Assembly (NCBI GenBank): GCA_032207245.1
Contig: CM063502.1
Location: 111,703,199-111,767,198 of the forward strand
Length of the DNA stretch: 64,000 nt
Direction: 5' to 3'
Origin: Pardosa pseudoannulata
Lineage: Eukaryota > Arthropoda > Arachnida > Araneae > Lycosidae
The stretch's first letter is position 1. Every line of letters begins with the position of its first letter. This document shows, in pieces, positions 53,986 to 64,000 of the stretch. Under the pieces are notes generated by a model that saw nothing but the letters and a program-made list of their open reading frames with translations, had not been told where the DNA came from and searched no databases. The position numbers were made by a program, and so were the translations under genes.

Positions 53986-55054
53986 TAAATTCGTTTGGTT
54001 AAAATAGCTTTACACACACGTATTATATGTACAAATGCATCTATAAACACAGCATTTTTATTACGATATAACTGAAAAGAATAGAAAATTACTGATAACT
54101 CAAAAAATAAAAATGAATATATGAGTATTAACATATTTATTTCATTTTCCTTTTTTAACATACTATTATATTTAGAAGTCTTGAAAGAATTAAAACAAGT
54201 GAAATACTATTTAAAAGGCATAAAAACATTAATATACTTTAGAATATTTTAGTAATTTTTTGTCTTCTTTTACAAATCATTAAAACGTAAAATACGTTTC
54301 AATATATAAATATACATTTAATAAAACAATGAACCAAACATTAATTCGTAATTATTAAAGAGAAAAGCAAAATTCTTTGGGAAATTTTTATTGAAAGCAA
54401 CATTTCCTTTATTTCCTTAATTACTTACATAAAGAAAATCCAAATGATAAAATTTTAAAAGAAAAACTTTATTATTTTATTATTGTATTACAAAATAATT
54501 TTCTTTACTTAATCATTGCATACCTTTCTGATAGGGAAAACATGATTATTTTTATTAAATCTTATTAATTATCTTAAGAGTAACATTAAGAAAAAATGTT
54601 GAATTTGGTGAAGTAAAATACTTTATATTTTTTCTATTTTTCAAGTAAGTATCTAAAAGAAAATATCTTGTAACTTATTATTTTTGACTTGTGTTTGGGA
54701 AAACTTTTTATTTCAACGATAAACATCAATTTATTGACTTAGTTTTGCTAAGTAATTTAAGATTTTTCCCATTCTATTATATAAAATTTAAACTTCCTTA
54801 AAGTATATTTGTACAAAATAGAGAACGTTTACTTATTTTTGTAAGACAAACTTTTGTGTGATAGAAACTTTCTGAAAGCTAATATTTTGTTTAAATCCGG
54901 AACAATTGTTTGTACTTTTTACTTAAAAACTGAACGATTACTTTACACATAATTCAATACTCAACTTTTATTACTGTTGTAATATAATTTATTTTTTCAG
55001 AAATAACATTTAAAAAGCTAGAAACTATTTTAGAATTAAAAATAATGTTATGAA
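53986..55054. other. AT-rich spacer, no gene seen
   Basis: Long A and T runs dominate. No frame or repeat was noted. Confidence 0.5.
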
Positions 55055-55165
55055 TATGTAACTCGAGCTTCTTAAGGTTAGCTGAATTTTCGCTGTAAGA
55101 ATAAACTGAAATATCGATATTTCATACTCAATGAAATGTGAAATATTACTAATAATACGAAGTAA
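55055..55165. repeat. Direct repeat, upstream copy
   Basis: Matches 56018-56130: TATGTAACTCGAG, TTCTTAAGG, ACTGAAATATCGATATTT and CTCAATGAA. The copies are about 960 bp apart. Confidence 0.8.
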
Positions 55166-56017
55166 AAACAGTTATTAATAGTACCATCGTATTTTAACGC
55201 ATTGATCTCCTGAAAGTTTTATAGAAATTTGTTGAAAAATGACTGTTGGTTTTCAGGCATTTTCTGTAAGGGAATGCGAGGACCTGTAATCTGGATATTT
55301 TCTGTTTTCTTATCAATAAAATCAAATTTGTGCCTAAGAAGCTAGTTTTTCAATACATTTCTTCATAATGGAGCATATATTTTGTTTAATTCAAATATAT
55401 ATTCTCGGGCTTTCTCGCAACAATACGCAAAAGGGCTACATCGGTCCATTTCATATAGTATAACAAACAGAGCTTGTAGGCGGCACTGCCTCAAAAACCA
55501 ATATACTTTGCCGGTCTTTTATGTCCCTTGTGGTAATGAATATGTTAATGAATATAATTATTGCTATAACATAAAATAAATAGAGAGTGATCAAGCTTAG
55601 ATGAATCCCGAGTGACCATAGGTTTACACAGTCTTCCCATACTATTACAATTATCATAACTACTGTGCACTTCACATATACTAAACGTTTACTTGTAAAA
55701 ATTTTAAAAACAGCCTTAAAAATTCCAATTAAAGAGGGGCATATTGTAAAGGGACTTTTGTACAGAAAAATTTAAGTGTTAGCTCACTTATATTTTTTTT
55801 ATAATTTTAGCTATTTATGATGCTAAATAAGTTTGAGAGTTTATTCCGGCATTCTCCTTATGTCGTTAACTTTGCATGTATGAAGATCGGGTCTTCGACC
55901 AAATCCGAAGTGATGAGAAAGAAAATGTTTAATGAGTTTATTTAAACCAGTCGTCGGTGGTGGTGGTGGATGATGTAGAAGGCTGCACAAAATAAAGCCG
56001 AGAAAAAGAGTGGGCCA
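55166..56017. other. Segment between two direct repeats
   Basis: No gene is seen. A (GGT)n stretch at about 55956-55972 is the only simple repeat. Short frames at 55382-55675 and 55841-56129 are antisense overlaps or low-complexity. Confidence 0.4.
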
Positions 56018-56130
56018 TATGTAATTCGAGGTTCTTAAGGCTAGAGGAATTTCCACAAAAAAAATTAGACTGAAATATCGATATTTGTATCTCATTGAAC
56101 TCTGAAATATTACCAAGAATAAGAAGCAAA
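56018..56130. repeat. Direct repeat, downstream copy
   Basis: Second copy of 55055-55165, with an A-rich expansion and several substitutions. Confidence 0.8.
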
Positions 56131-59100
56131 TGTTACGCCCATCATAAGATATATATTATAAGATACATATTTTAATGATACATATCTATAAAAGGCATGT
56201 TTGGGAAGCAATTTCAATAATGGCAGTTTTAAAATTTTTTAAAGCTAAAAATTTTTATTTTTAAATATTAACTTCATTTATATTTTCAAAATTATATTAT
56301 ATTGCAGTACCATTCTAGATTATTGTAAGATATATATTTTAATGATACATTTTCAAATAAATTGACTACAAAGAATAAAACTTAGCTTTGATAGTCAAAC
56401 TTCACCTTAAATTTAACACAAACGATACATTTTATTTAAAATGCATTAGAGAGCCATCAGACCTTATTCAGAAAATCTTTGTTGGAGATTTATTCGATGC
56501 CCATTGGATCTGTCAGTTCTCAATTCTGAAGATTTGTGAGTTCCCTTACTGAATCGAAATGAAAAAAAAAGTCACGTTAGTCCAAGAGTCCTGAATGGGA
56601 TTTTTGAAATATTCTCAATGGTGTCCAACCACATATATACGCTGATAAAATTCTACGTAGAGCTCTGGGAAAAACGCCGTTTTTTACATAAAATTGAGGA
56701 AAAAATGAGGGGCAGTATCGCGGCTAAGAACACAATAATTTAAAAAGGAAATAGGGGGTATTTCTACCCTAAAATCAGGGGGAAAAAAACTAAATTTTTT
56801 TCGCAACACTTCCAACAGGAAAAGAATACAGCACAAACACCCCTAGGCGTCAAGATGGGATTCTCAAGCGTAAAAGAATTTTTTCTCCTATCATATACGT
56901 TGGGGGGAGTCGATAGGGGTGGTGGATAGACAGCCCGTTCTATTTGGGAATTCTGTAGATCCAGTTAATGGGATACAGCTGCCGGCCCCCGCAAAAGCAA
57001 CTGGAAAGATTTTATTTGGGTTTATTTAGAGGAAAAAAGACATGCTCGAGGGCAAAGAGAAAAATCGTGTCATCCGAGAGAAGCTCAGAAATGTAGAACC
57101 AAAGCTTCATTGATAAAGATTTAGTTTAAAAGCTTTAACAGAGGAAACTATGTTGATTAAAGACCCCCGAGGAATTGTAAGCGATCATGTAAAAACACGC
57201 ACAAGGCTTTCAATTCAAATCCTTATTAAATATTTATTTCCTGAGCTTTAAGGAAATCTAATAAATATTTAAAAGCTATTGTAAGAAGTCTTAATAATTC
57301 TGGGTACCTTAGGTGGTATGAATTAAAATAGATATTTTCACAAGAGAAGCAATAGAAACTCACAAGATTTTTAAACTATGTCATAGTTGCGAAATATTTT
57401 GAAATGTATAAAAAATTTAAGTTAGTTACTTGACAGGTAGCCTTATATTGTCAAAATAAAAGCGGTGAAAATTATTAAGTAAAAAATTTCGTTTTTTGAA
57501 ATATAAATAATTTGAAAATGAAATTTAATAAAAAAAATTATAGGCATTTTTTTACTCATAATATAGCCATTACTTAATAATATACATTTTATTTCTCCTG
57601 AACTTATTATAAACTTCCTTGAAAATATCTAGAAAAAAAGAACAATTAAAATATTCATTTTTTTATTAACGTCCATAACTGTTCTTTTAAGTGCAGGATT
57701 CTTAGTATATGGGCATTGAAATATATGATCTACGCAAAATATCCGACATTTTGGCTGCTTAATACATAAAATATATAAGATGATTTGTTATAATAACATA
57801 AATGGTTAGACTCAAGAAGTTTCATGATCCTTGTCGATGAACTTCGGCATGTCTGCCTTTTATAGCACGAAAAATATTAAGACTGTAGTAGTTAATTTTA
57901 ATCCAGGTACGTGCACGCATATCATAATCCAAATTTCCTATTATGGTTGGACTACTTTTATGTTTAACAAATCATTATTTTGCGAGCTATTATATCATGC
58001 TTTTTTATAAAAGCATGCATTTTTTATGAATTATAGACAACGAAATGTATTATGCCTCAGTCGAAGTTGATGTTTGAGGTGAAACTATCCGTACCAAAAA
58101 TAGGACATATATAAAAGTTTATTATAATGAGCCATAAAAATTTGTGAATCCGTATAATCATTAATTCACTCCCATCGTCATTACTTTATGAATCATCAGA
58201 TATTAAACTGTATTTTATAGATATTTTATATTATCCTTTATAATAAAAGATATTTTATAGACACTATGTATATTGATTTTAGCTTAAATTGAATTATGAA
58301 TTATTATATCAGATACAAGGTATATAACTCAAATTTCAAAAGATGTATGAATGAAACAGTATAAATCCAAAAAAAAATAGAATTTTTTAAAAAATAATTA
58401 AAATTAATTTTTAGCAATAGTTGATCTGCATATTGTAGTAATAATTATTTGGGGTGAACAGGGGTGGTTACTATGTTTTGTAAGAAAGTAAGTAAGGGGT
58501 TAGTATTAACACCACTCTTTTTGTACATTAATTTTACATATACTACATAATTCAAAAAGATTAAAATATCTAATTATTGCGTACGTGTCTTTCAGATGAC
58601 AGTCTATTCTCGTCTTAAAATTAAAATATATAAATTTCAGATCTTCTCAAAGACGAAACGAACGAAGCTTTCGTTTCTTAAGACTTAAAAAAAATATTGG
58701 CATTTAAGTTATAAATAACACCAATAAAACCGCATTTGATACTAATTTATTTTATAGGAGGAAATTAACATTTAGTATAATTTATTAAGGATTTCAATTA
58801 AGAAAACTTTCAGAAATCTTAATTGGAGTCATTGAATATGCATTCTGCATTTATTTTCCTTTAGGGTAAGTTATCGAAGTAAAGACCTAAAATACAGTAA
58901 TTTCTATTTTGGAGGCATAAATATAAGAAATCAATCGAGAGATCACTTAAGACGGATTTTATAGCAAAAATACTGCACTTTATTTTGAATGAAGATATGA
59001 ATGCAGAGTCAAATTCTTCAAAGTATAATAAATCAGCTCAAAAATAACTTGGAATTATTACTTTCAATAAAAGGGGAAATCCTGACGATTTAAGATCAAT

Positions 59101-59804
59101 GATGGATTTTAATGCACACCATTCTTTCGCTTTGTAAGAATTAAAAGCGACTTTTCATGAGAGGAGGTTTAGAAATATGCATTGGATGACTTAAAAGCTT
59201 AAAATATAGAATTTATCACTTTACTATGAAATTTCAAGAGAATTTTTGCACATAAAGTAAATAGAGCAAATTTCAAAATAAAATGTAATTTTCAGAAACA
59301 AGATTTTATTTTAAAATGGTAAAACACGATATTCTTCATAAACATTCCTGCATTTTTTCTTTAAATTTCTTTTAAGCAGATCAAATCCCCATTGGTATAC
59401 AACTACGTTTCTCTAAAAAGTCACATTGGTTTGGCCACGGTTTCATCTCTTAAAGGATATTAAACACACATTTTCAAAGCATTTAGCTTCGTGACAAAAT
59501 TGAGCTCATTCCTTCAAAGTTGGAACAGTTGTATAAAATATTCATGCACAGTTTTAAAATGTTTTATTAACGCAAAAAAGAAAAAATATTTTACAATGAA
59601 CATTAGTCTAGTATTGTATTGAAATTTTATTCCTGACACAAAATGTATTATGTATTAAAGCTATTTTAACCCGCTATATCTCAAAAACCCTGAATTAAAA
59701 ATATTTTATAGAATGGCAGAATGCATTATTCCAACCATGTAAAAGTAAGTTTAAAAAGTAAACTTAAAACAAAATTAAAAATGTGATGCCCAAAAAGTAT
59801 TTTC
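56131..59804. other. Spacer with a purine-rich patch (56450-57120)
   Basis: No gene is seen. The patch is G-rich for this window (GGGGGGAGTCGATAGGGGTG, CTGCCGGCCCCCGCAAAAGC) and has runs of purines on the plus strand. It may be a decayed element, but no frame or terminal repeat supports a class. The rest is AT-rich. Confidence 0.4.
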
Positions 59805-59834
59805 TAAAATAAATAAATAAATAAATAAATAAAA
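59805..59834. repeat. (AAAT)n microsatellite
   Basis: Seven units of AAAT/TAAA. Confidence 0.93.
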
Positions 59835-60169
59835 ATTAAAAAATGCTCATTTGTTATAAATATCTTTAGCCCCAAAATTATCTTTGCATAAATAATCTTT
59901 AAAGTAAATCTACTTCTTGTGTCTACCTATTGTTTTTAACAAATCCAGAATTTACTTCAATAAATAATAAGCGCATCCGATCAAAGGATAAATATAACTT
60001 TGAAACGAAAATTAAATTAAAATAATTCTACAAGCAAAGTGAGTTAATTACTGTGTTGTAGGATAGCAACAATCAACAGTACCAAATGTTAAAGATTGCA
60101 AATAAATTTGCATCATTGTTTGTGTATGTTGCAGTACACTGTGATTACAAAAGGTTAACATTTATTCCA
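59835..60169. other. AT-rich spacer, no gene seen
   Basis: No coding, RNA or repeat signal. Confidence 0.45.
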
Positions 60170-60680
60170 AGAGTAGTCAACCGTTTTATATCTACCGCCC
60201 ACTTTTGTATTTCACTTAGTAGTAAAATTTTCTAACCGCCCACCGGTTCCAGAGTAATAGTCATTTATAAAGTAGGGAAGTAAATTTATAAAATTTATAA
60301 TGCAGAGTCACAGGAAGTTAAAGCATAATAATATTTTAACTCCATTTACATAACGTGAACTCAATTTATGTGCGAGCGGAGGTGTATTTTCAGAATTTTA
60401 AATTGTTATGAGTGTAGGCCGTTAAATTGAATTTTTGGAAACTGCAAAAAAAAATATATATATATATATATAAAAAAATTATGAAATTTCAGAGAAAATG
60501 TTTATGAATATTATTATGAAATTTTTTTATAGAATTCTTTAAAACATTTCATTTTAATGTTTTATAAACCAATTAAGAAAAAAACAAAGAAACTGTTTCA
60601 GTAACGGACAAAAGTCCTCCTGCCATCAATGAAAGCTGAAACTGCCGCTTGTAATGATAGCGACCAGGTTGACGACCACT
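60170..60680. mobile_element. hAT-like non-autonomous element
   Basis: The left end AGAGTAGTCAACCG and the right end (reverse complement) AGTGGTCGTCAACCTG are inverted copies. Next to the left end lie the two CCGCCCAC blocks (ACCGCCCACTTTTGT and AACCGCCCACCGGTTCC) typical of some hAT-like MITEs whose termini read CAGGGGT-GTCAACC. At about 510 bp and without a transposase frame it would be non-autonomous. The outer CAG and an 8-bp target duplication are not clear, so the limits are approximate. Confidence 0.45.
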
Positions 60681-61230
60681 AAAATAAATTTTACTCGAGT
60701 CTGACAAAAAATGTAGAACCGAGAAATATTTATACAAAACACATTTTTGATATAAATAAATCACATATTTCAAATTTTCTAATACAAATTGCATACTTCA
60801 TAAAAATGATACAAAATATTACTTCTTTTTTAACTTTATCTCTTAAACAAACGACATACGAATGTCCTTGATCTAACCATTGTATCTAACAATGGCTTTA
60901 AATGTCATTTATGTCCATCCGTGATAAATCGACTATTTTTCAACAAACAATCAGCACTAAAAAAATTAGGGAAAACATTTGTCTTCTAAAACAAGGTATT
61001 GTTATTGACCTGTCATTAATTCATTAAAAAACCAGTGATATATGTCTAGTAAAAACAGTAAATAAGATCACTCAATGACTTGTTATATGATCATTTATAC
61101 AAATTAAACCAAGGCCATTGCAGAATTCTTTCGAGGAATGGCAGTTACACTGTGAAAAATACTCGAATAAAAAATGATATTCAACTATATTTATTTTCTA
61201 TTAGTGTTTACTGTTAATGAACATTATAAA

Positions 61231-61231
<1 letters not shown>
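60681..61231. other. AT-rich spacer, no gene seen
   Basis: A 73-codon minus frame (60573-60794) reads through the hAT-like right end and is not a gene. Confidence 0.45.

Positions 61232-61288
<57 letters not shown>
61232..61288. repeat. (TA)n microsatellite
   Basis: About 57 bp of pure TA. Confidence 0.97.
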
Positions 61289-61291
<3 letters not shown>

Positions 61292-61362
61292 CAACACATT
61301 TTATTTCTAATAAATCAATAAAACTTTGAGAACATCGTGCAAACCCCTTTTTAAGTGGGGAT

Positions 61363-61382
61363 GTCTCAGGATGTCTCAGGAG
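61363..61382. repeat. 10-bp tandem duplication
   Basis: GGATGTCTCA occurs twice in a row, then continues GGAGGG. Confidence 0.9.
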
Positions 61383-61482
61383 GGAAAAATCAAAATTACC
61401 CCGCAAACCCAAATAACGTAATTTATGAAGAGAAGTTATTAAAATACTATTAAAATATGTAAATAAGGGATTTTAATATTAC

Positions 61483-61905
<423 letters not shown>

Positions 61906-62371
61906 TAGACTCTGTATAAAAAAGAAGGATTTAATCGGTCGTGCCTTTTTAAGCAAAGGTAATATTAAAAAAGCAATGGAAAAAATCATTAAATGATTTC
62001 GTTGCTGAATTTTCTTATTGTAGGTAAGCTTTATATCAGTCCTAAATATATATATTACTAATTAATACATAAATGAACGCACACACTGCCAGTGTTATTC
62101 TACATTTTTTTTTCTGGATCGGACTTGTTGTGTGATTAGTAAAATGCACTAGCTTATTCTATTGAAATTGTACAAGTATTTCTATACTTTACCTGGGCGT
62201 TATGAAAAAGCACTCAAACTAAAAGTGCCTGTAAAAGCCTGGCCCTAAAATGACAATTTGCGTATGATTCTGATTAAAACAATTTTAGCACGATATAAGT
62301 AACTTCTTTAGTATATTTTTTACATTCATTTATGGTTAAAATTAAAAAGGTTGTTGCTATTTTTTTAAAAA
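61906..62371. other. AT-rich spacer, no gene seen
   Basis: No structure noted. Confidence 0.45.
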
Positions 62372-63425
62372 AAAAAGAAGTGCTTGTTAAATACAACTTC
62401 ATATATCTGATTACTGAAATTTTATTGATTCAAAAAACTATCCTTCAATAAATCAGCTGTATTATCTAAAAATATAAATAAAGTAACCCTAAAATAGTTT
62501 AAGAGTGTATACTTTATTTCTCTTTTATAACCATTTCCAAAATTAGAGATATTTATTTTTAAGTAGACTATCTGAATTTCCTGAAATACAGAAGTGCCTG
62601 TTAAATACAACTTCATGCATTTGACTATTTAAATTTTATTAATTAAAAAAACTAGCCTTCAATAAATCAGCGGTATTTACTACAAAATATAAGTAAAGTA
62701 ACCCTAAAATAGATTAAGAGTATATATTTCATTTCTCTTTTATAGCCATTTCCAATATTAGAGATATTTATTTTTAAGCAGACTATATGAATTTCCTGAA
62801 ATAAAGGAAGCGCCTGTTAAATACAACTTCATACATTTAAATTTTATTAATTCAAAAAACTAGCCTTCAATAAATCAGCGGTATTTGCTACAAAATATAA
62901 TTGAAGTAGACCTAAAATAGATTAAGTGTATATACTTCATTTCTCTTTTATAACCATTTCAATATTAGAGATATTTATTTTTAAGTAGATTATCTGAATT
63001 ATCTGAAATAAAATAAATGCCTGTTAAATACAACTTCAGACATCTGACTATTTAAATTTTATTAATTCAAAAAACTAGCCTTCAATAAATCAACGGTATT
63101 TACTAAAAATATAAGGAAAGTAATCCTAAAATAGATTAAGAGTGTATACTTCATTTCTCTTTTATAACCATTTCCAGTATTAGAGACCTTTGTTTTTACG
63201 TAGACTATCTGAATCATCTGAAATAAAAGAAACGCCTGTTAAATACAACTTCATACATTTAAATTGTATTAATTCAAAAAACTAGACTTCAATAAATCAG
63301 CGGTATTTACTACAAAATATAAGTGAAGTAGACCTAAAATAGATTAAGAGTGTATACATCATTTGTCTTTTATAACCATTTCCAACATTAGAGAGATTTA
63401 TTTTTAAGTAGACTAACTAAATTTC
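62372..63425. repeat. Five-unit tandem array, 207-216-bp unit
   Basis: Units contain TGTTAAATACAACTTCA starting at 62385, 62599, 62815, 63022 and 63237, plus CTTCAATAAATCAGCGGTAT and TTCTCTTTTATAACCATTTC. The third and fifth units share a deletion of CTGACTATTT-type sequence after the start block, so units were probably copied in pairs. Confidence 0.95.
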
Positions 63426-64000
63426 AGACCACAATTTCGATTAAAAGGAAAAAAAACTTTGCTAAGTTTGCAATCGTTATTAAGTTAAACTCATCTATTA
63501 CAGCCACAAAGAAAGGAACTATTTTTAACCTTATTAACAAACATGCATCAAGGCTGAAAAAATAAGGAATCTAAACGAATAATGGCATTTTCATGACTAA
63601 ATAACTAATATGGCGAAGCTTGGAGGAAGTCATTCACCTTCCCACCTTAATCGTTGCGTTAAATGTATTTCTCTGCTTCATTATCCAAATTTCTATTGAA
63701 CCGTTGGAGTTGCCTTCGCAAATATAAAATAGTTTTTTTTTTAAACTAAGACCATGGCAATAATGAAATTTAGTACAAAAAATGTGGTAAAAATTATTAA
63801 AGTAGCCTCTTTGAATTACGTCCTAGAACATAAAAATATGACCACTTAACATAACAGCTTTAGAACATTTTTTTATAAATTGAATTTTTTTTATAAATAT
63901 TCTTTTCGCAAACAAAGGAGAAAGATACAAATATATATAGTTTTAAATCCTCTATATAATAAAGTTATCTGTCCTCGAACTTATAAAAAGGTTCGACCTG
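63426..64000. other. AT-rich spacer to window end, no gene seen
   Basis: Nothing recognisable. The window ends inside this stretch. Confidence 0.45.

Noticed and set aside
55055..56130. LTR pair of a retrotransposon
   Set aside because: The repeats are only about 110 bp, without TG...CA ends, primer-binding site or coding sequence between them.

Overview
The window is AT-rich eukaryotic DNA with no intact protein-coding gene that I can support on either strand. It consists of transposable-element remnants, tRNA-derived SINEs, very long (TA)n microsatellites and many short tandem arrays with unit lengths of about 170 to 620 bp, set in AT-rich spacer. The source looks like a metazoan, probably an arthropod and perhaps a chelicerate such as a spider. 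This rests on the KRBA2-like/Ginger-type integrase remnant, the mariner, hAT, piggyBac-like and Tigger-like termini, and the SINE style. The species is an inference and is not proven. Nearly all long open frames are Ile-Tyr translations of TA repeats or chance frames.

Layout: 0-7 kb holds a SINE followed directly by a TA array, a possible TTAA-bounded element (2939-3568) and three tandem arrays (2.2, 3.9 and 6.2 kb). 7-16.5 kb holds a second SINE, a patch of more balanced composition (7.2-7.7 kb) and a four-copy repeat complex (11.56-15.66 kb), with a split SINE at 13.45-13.88 kb. 16.5-18.1 kb is a TA array split by a 507-bp LTR-like insert, with a hAT-like end next to it. 18.4-22 kb has a separated pair of direct repeats, a second SINE family and a two-unit array. 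25.5-32.7 kb has a possible piggyBac-like MITE, the best-preserved SINE (9-bp target duplication), a 2.4-kb array of roughly 600-bp units and another TA array. 33.5-36.4 kb has a 26-bp minisatellite, another SINE and a deleted mariner.

The most informative object is 38400-40345. It is a 1.95-kb DNA transposon with near-perfect 54/55-bp terminal inverted repeats (TGT...ACA), sitting inside a TA array. On the minus strand it carries a KRBA2-like integrase pseudogene of 290 codons in one continuous frame. That frame has four internal TAA/TAG codons and lacks most of the catalytic core. A 208-bp retroposon-like insert with a perfect 14-bp target duplication is nested in it. The 41-64 kb part holds more TA arrays, a possible piggyBac-type N-terminal remnant, a Tigger/pogo-like end, an LTR-like segment, four further repeat families, a hAT-like non-autonomous element (60.17-60.68 kb) and a truncated tRNA-like segment beside a TA array.

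Nothing here acts as an operon or pathway. The window reads as intergenic or deep intronic DNA shaped by nested insertion, microsatellite expansion and local tandem duplication. I found no new functional system. The most novel-looking items are the TA-nested Ginger-type element and the dense set of low-copy, long-unit tandem arrays.
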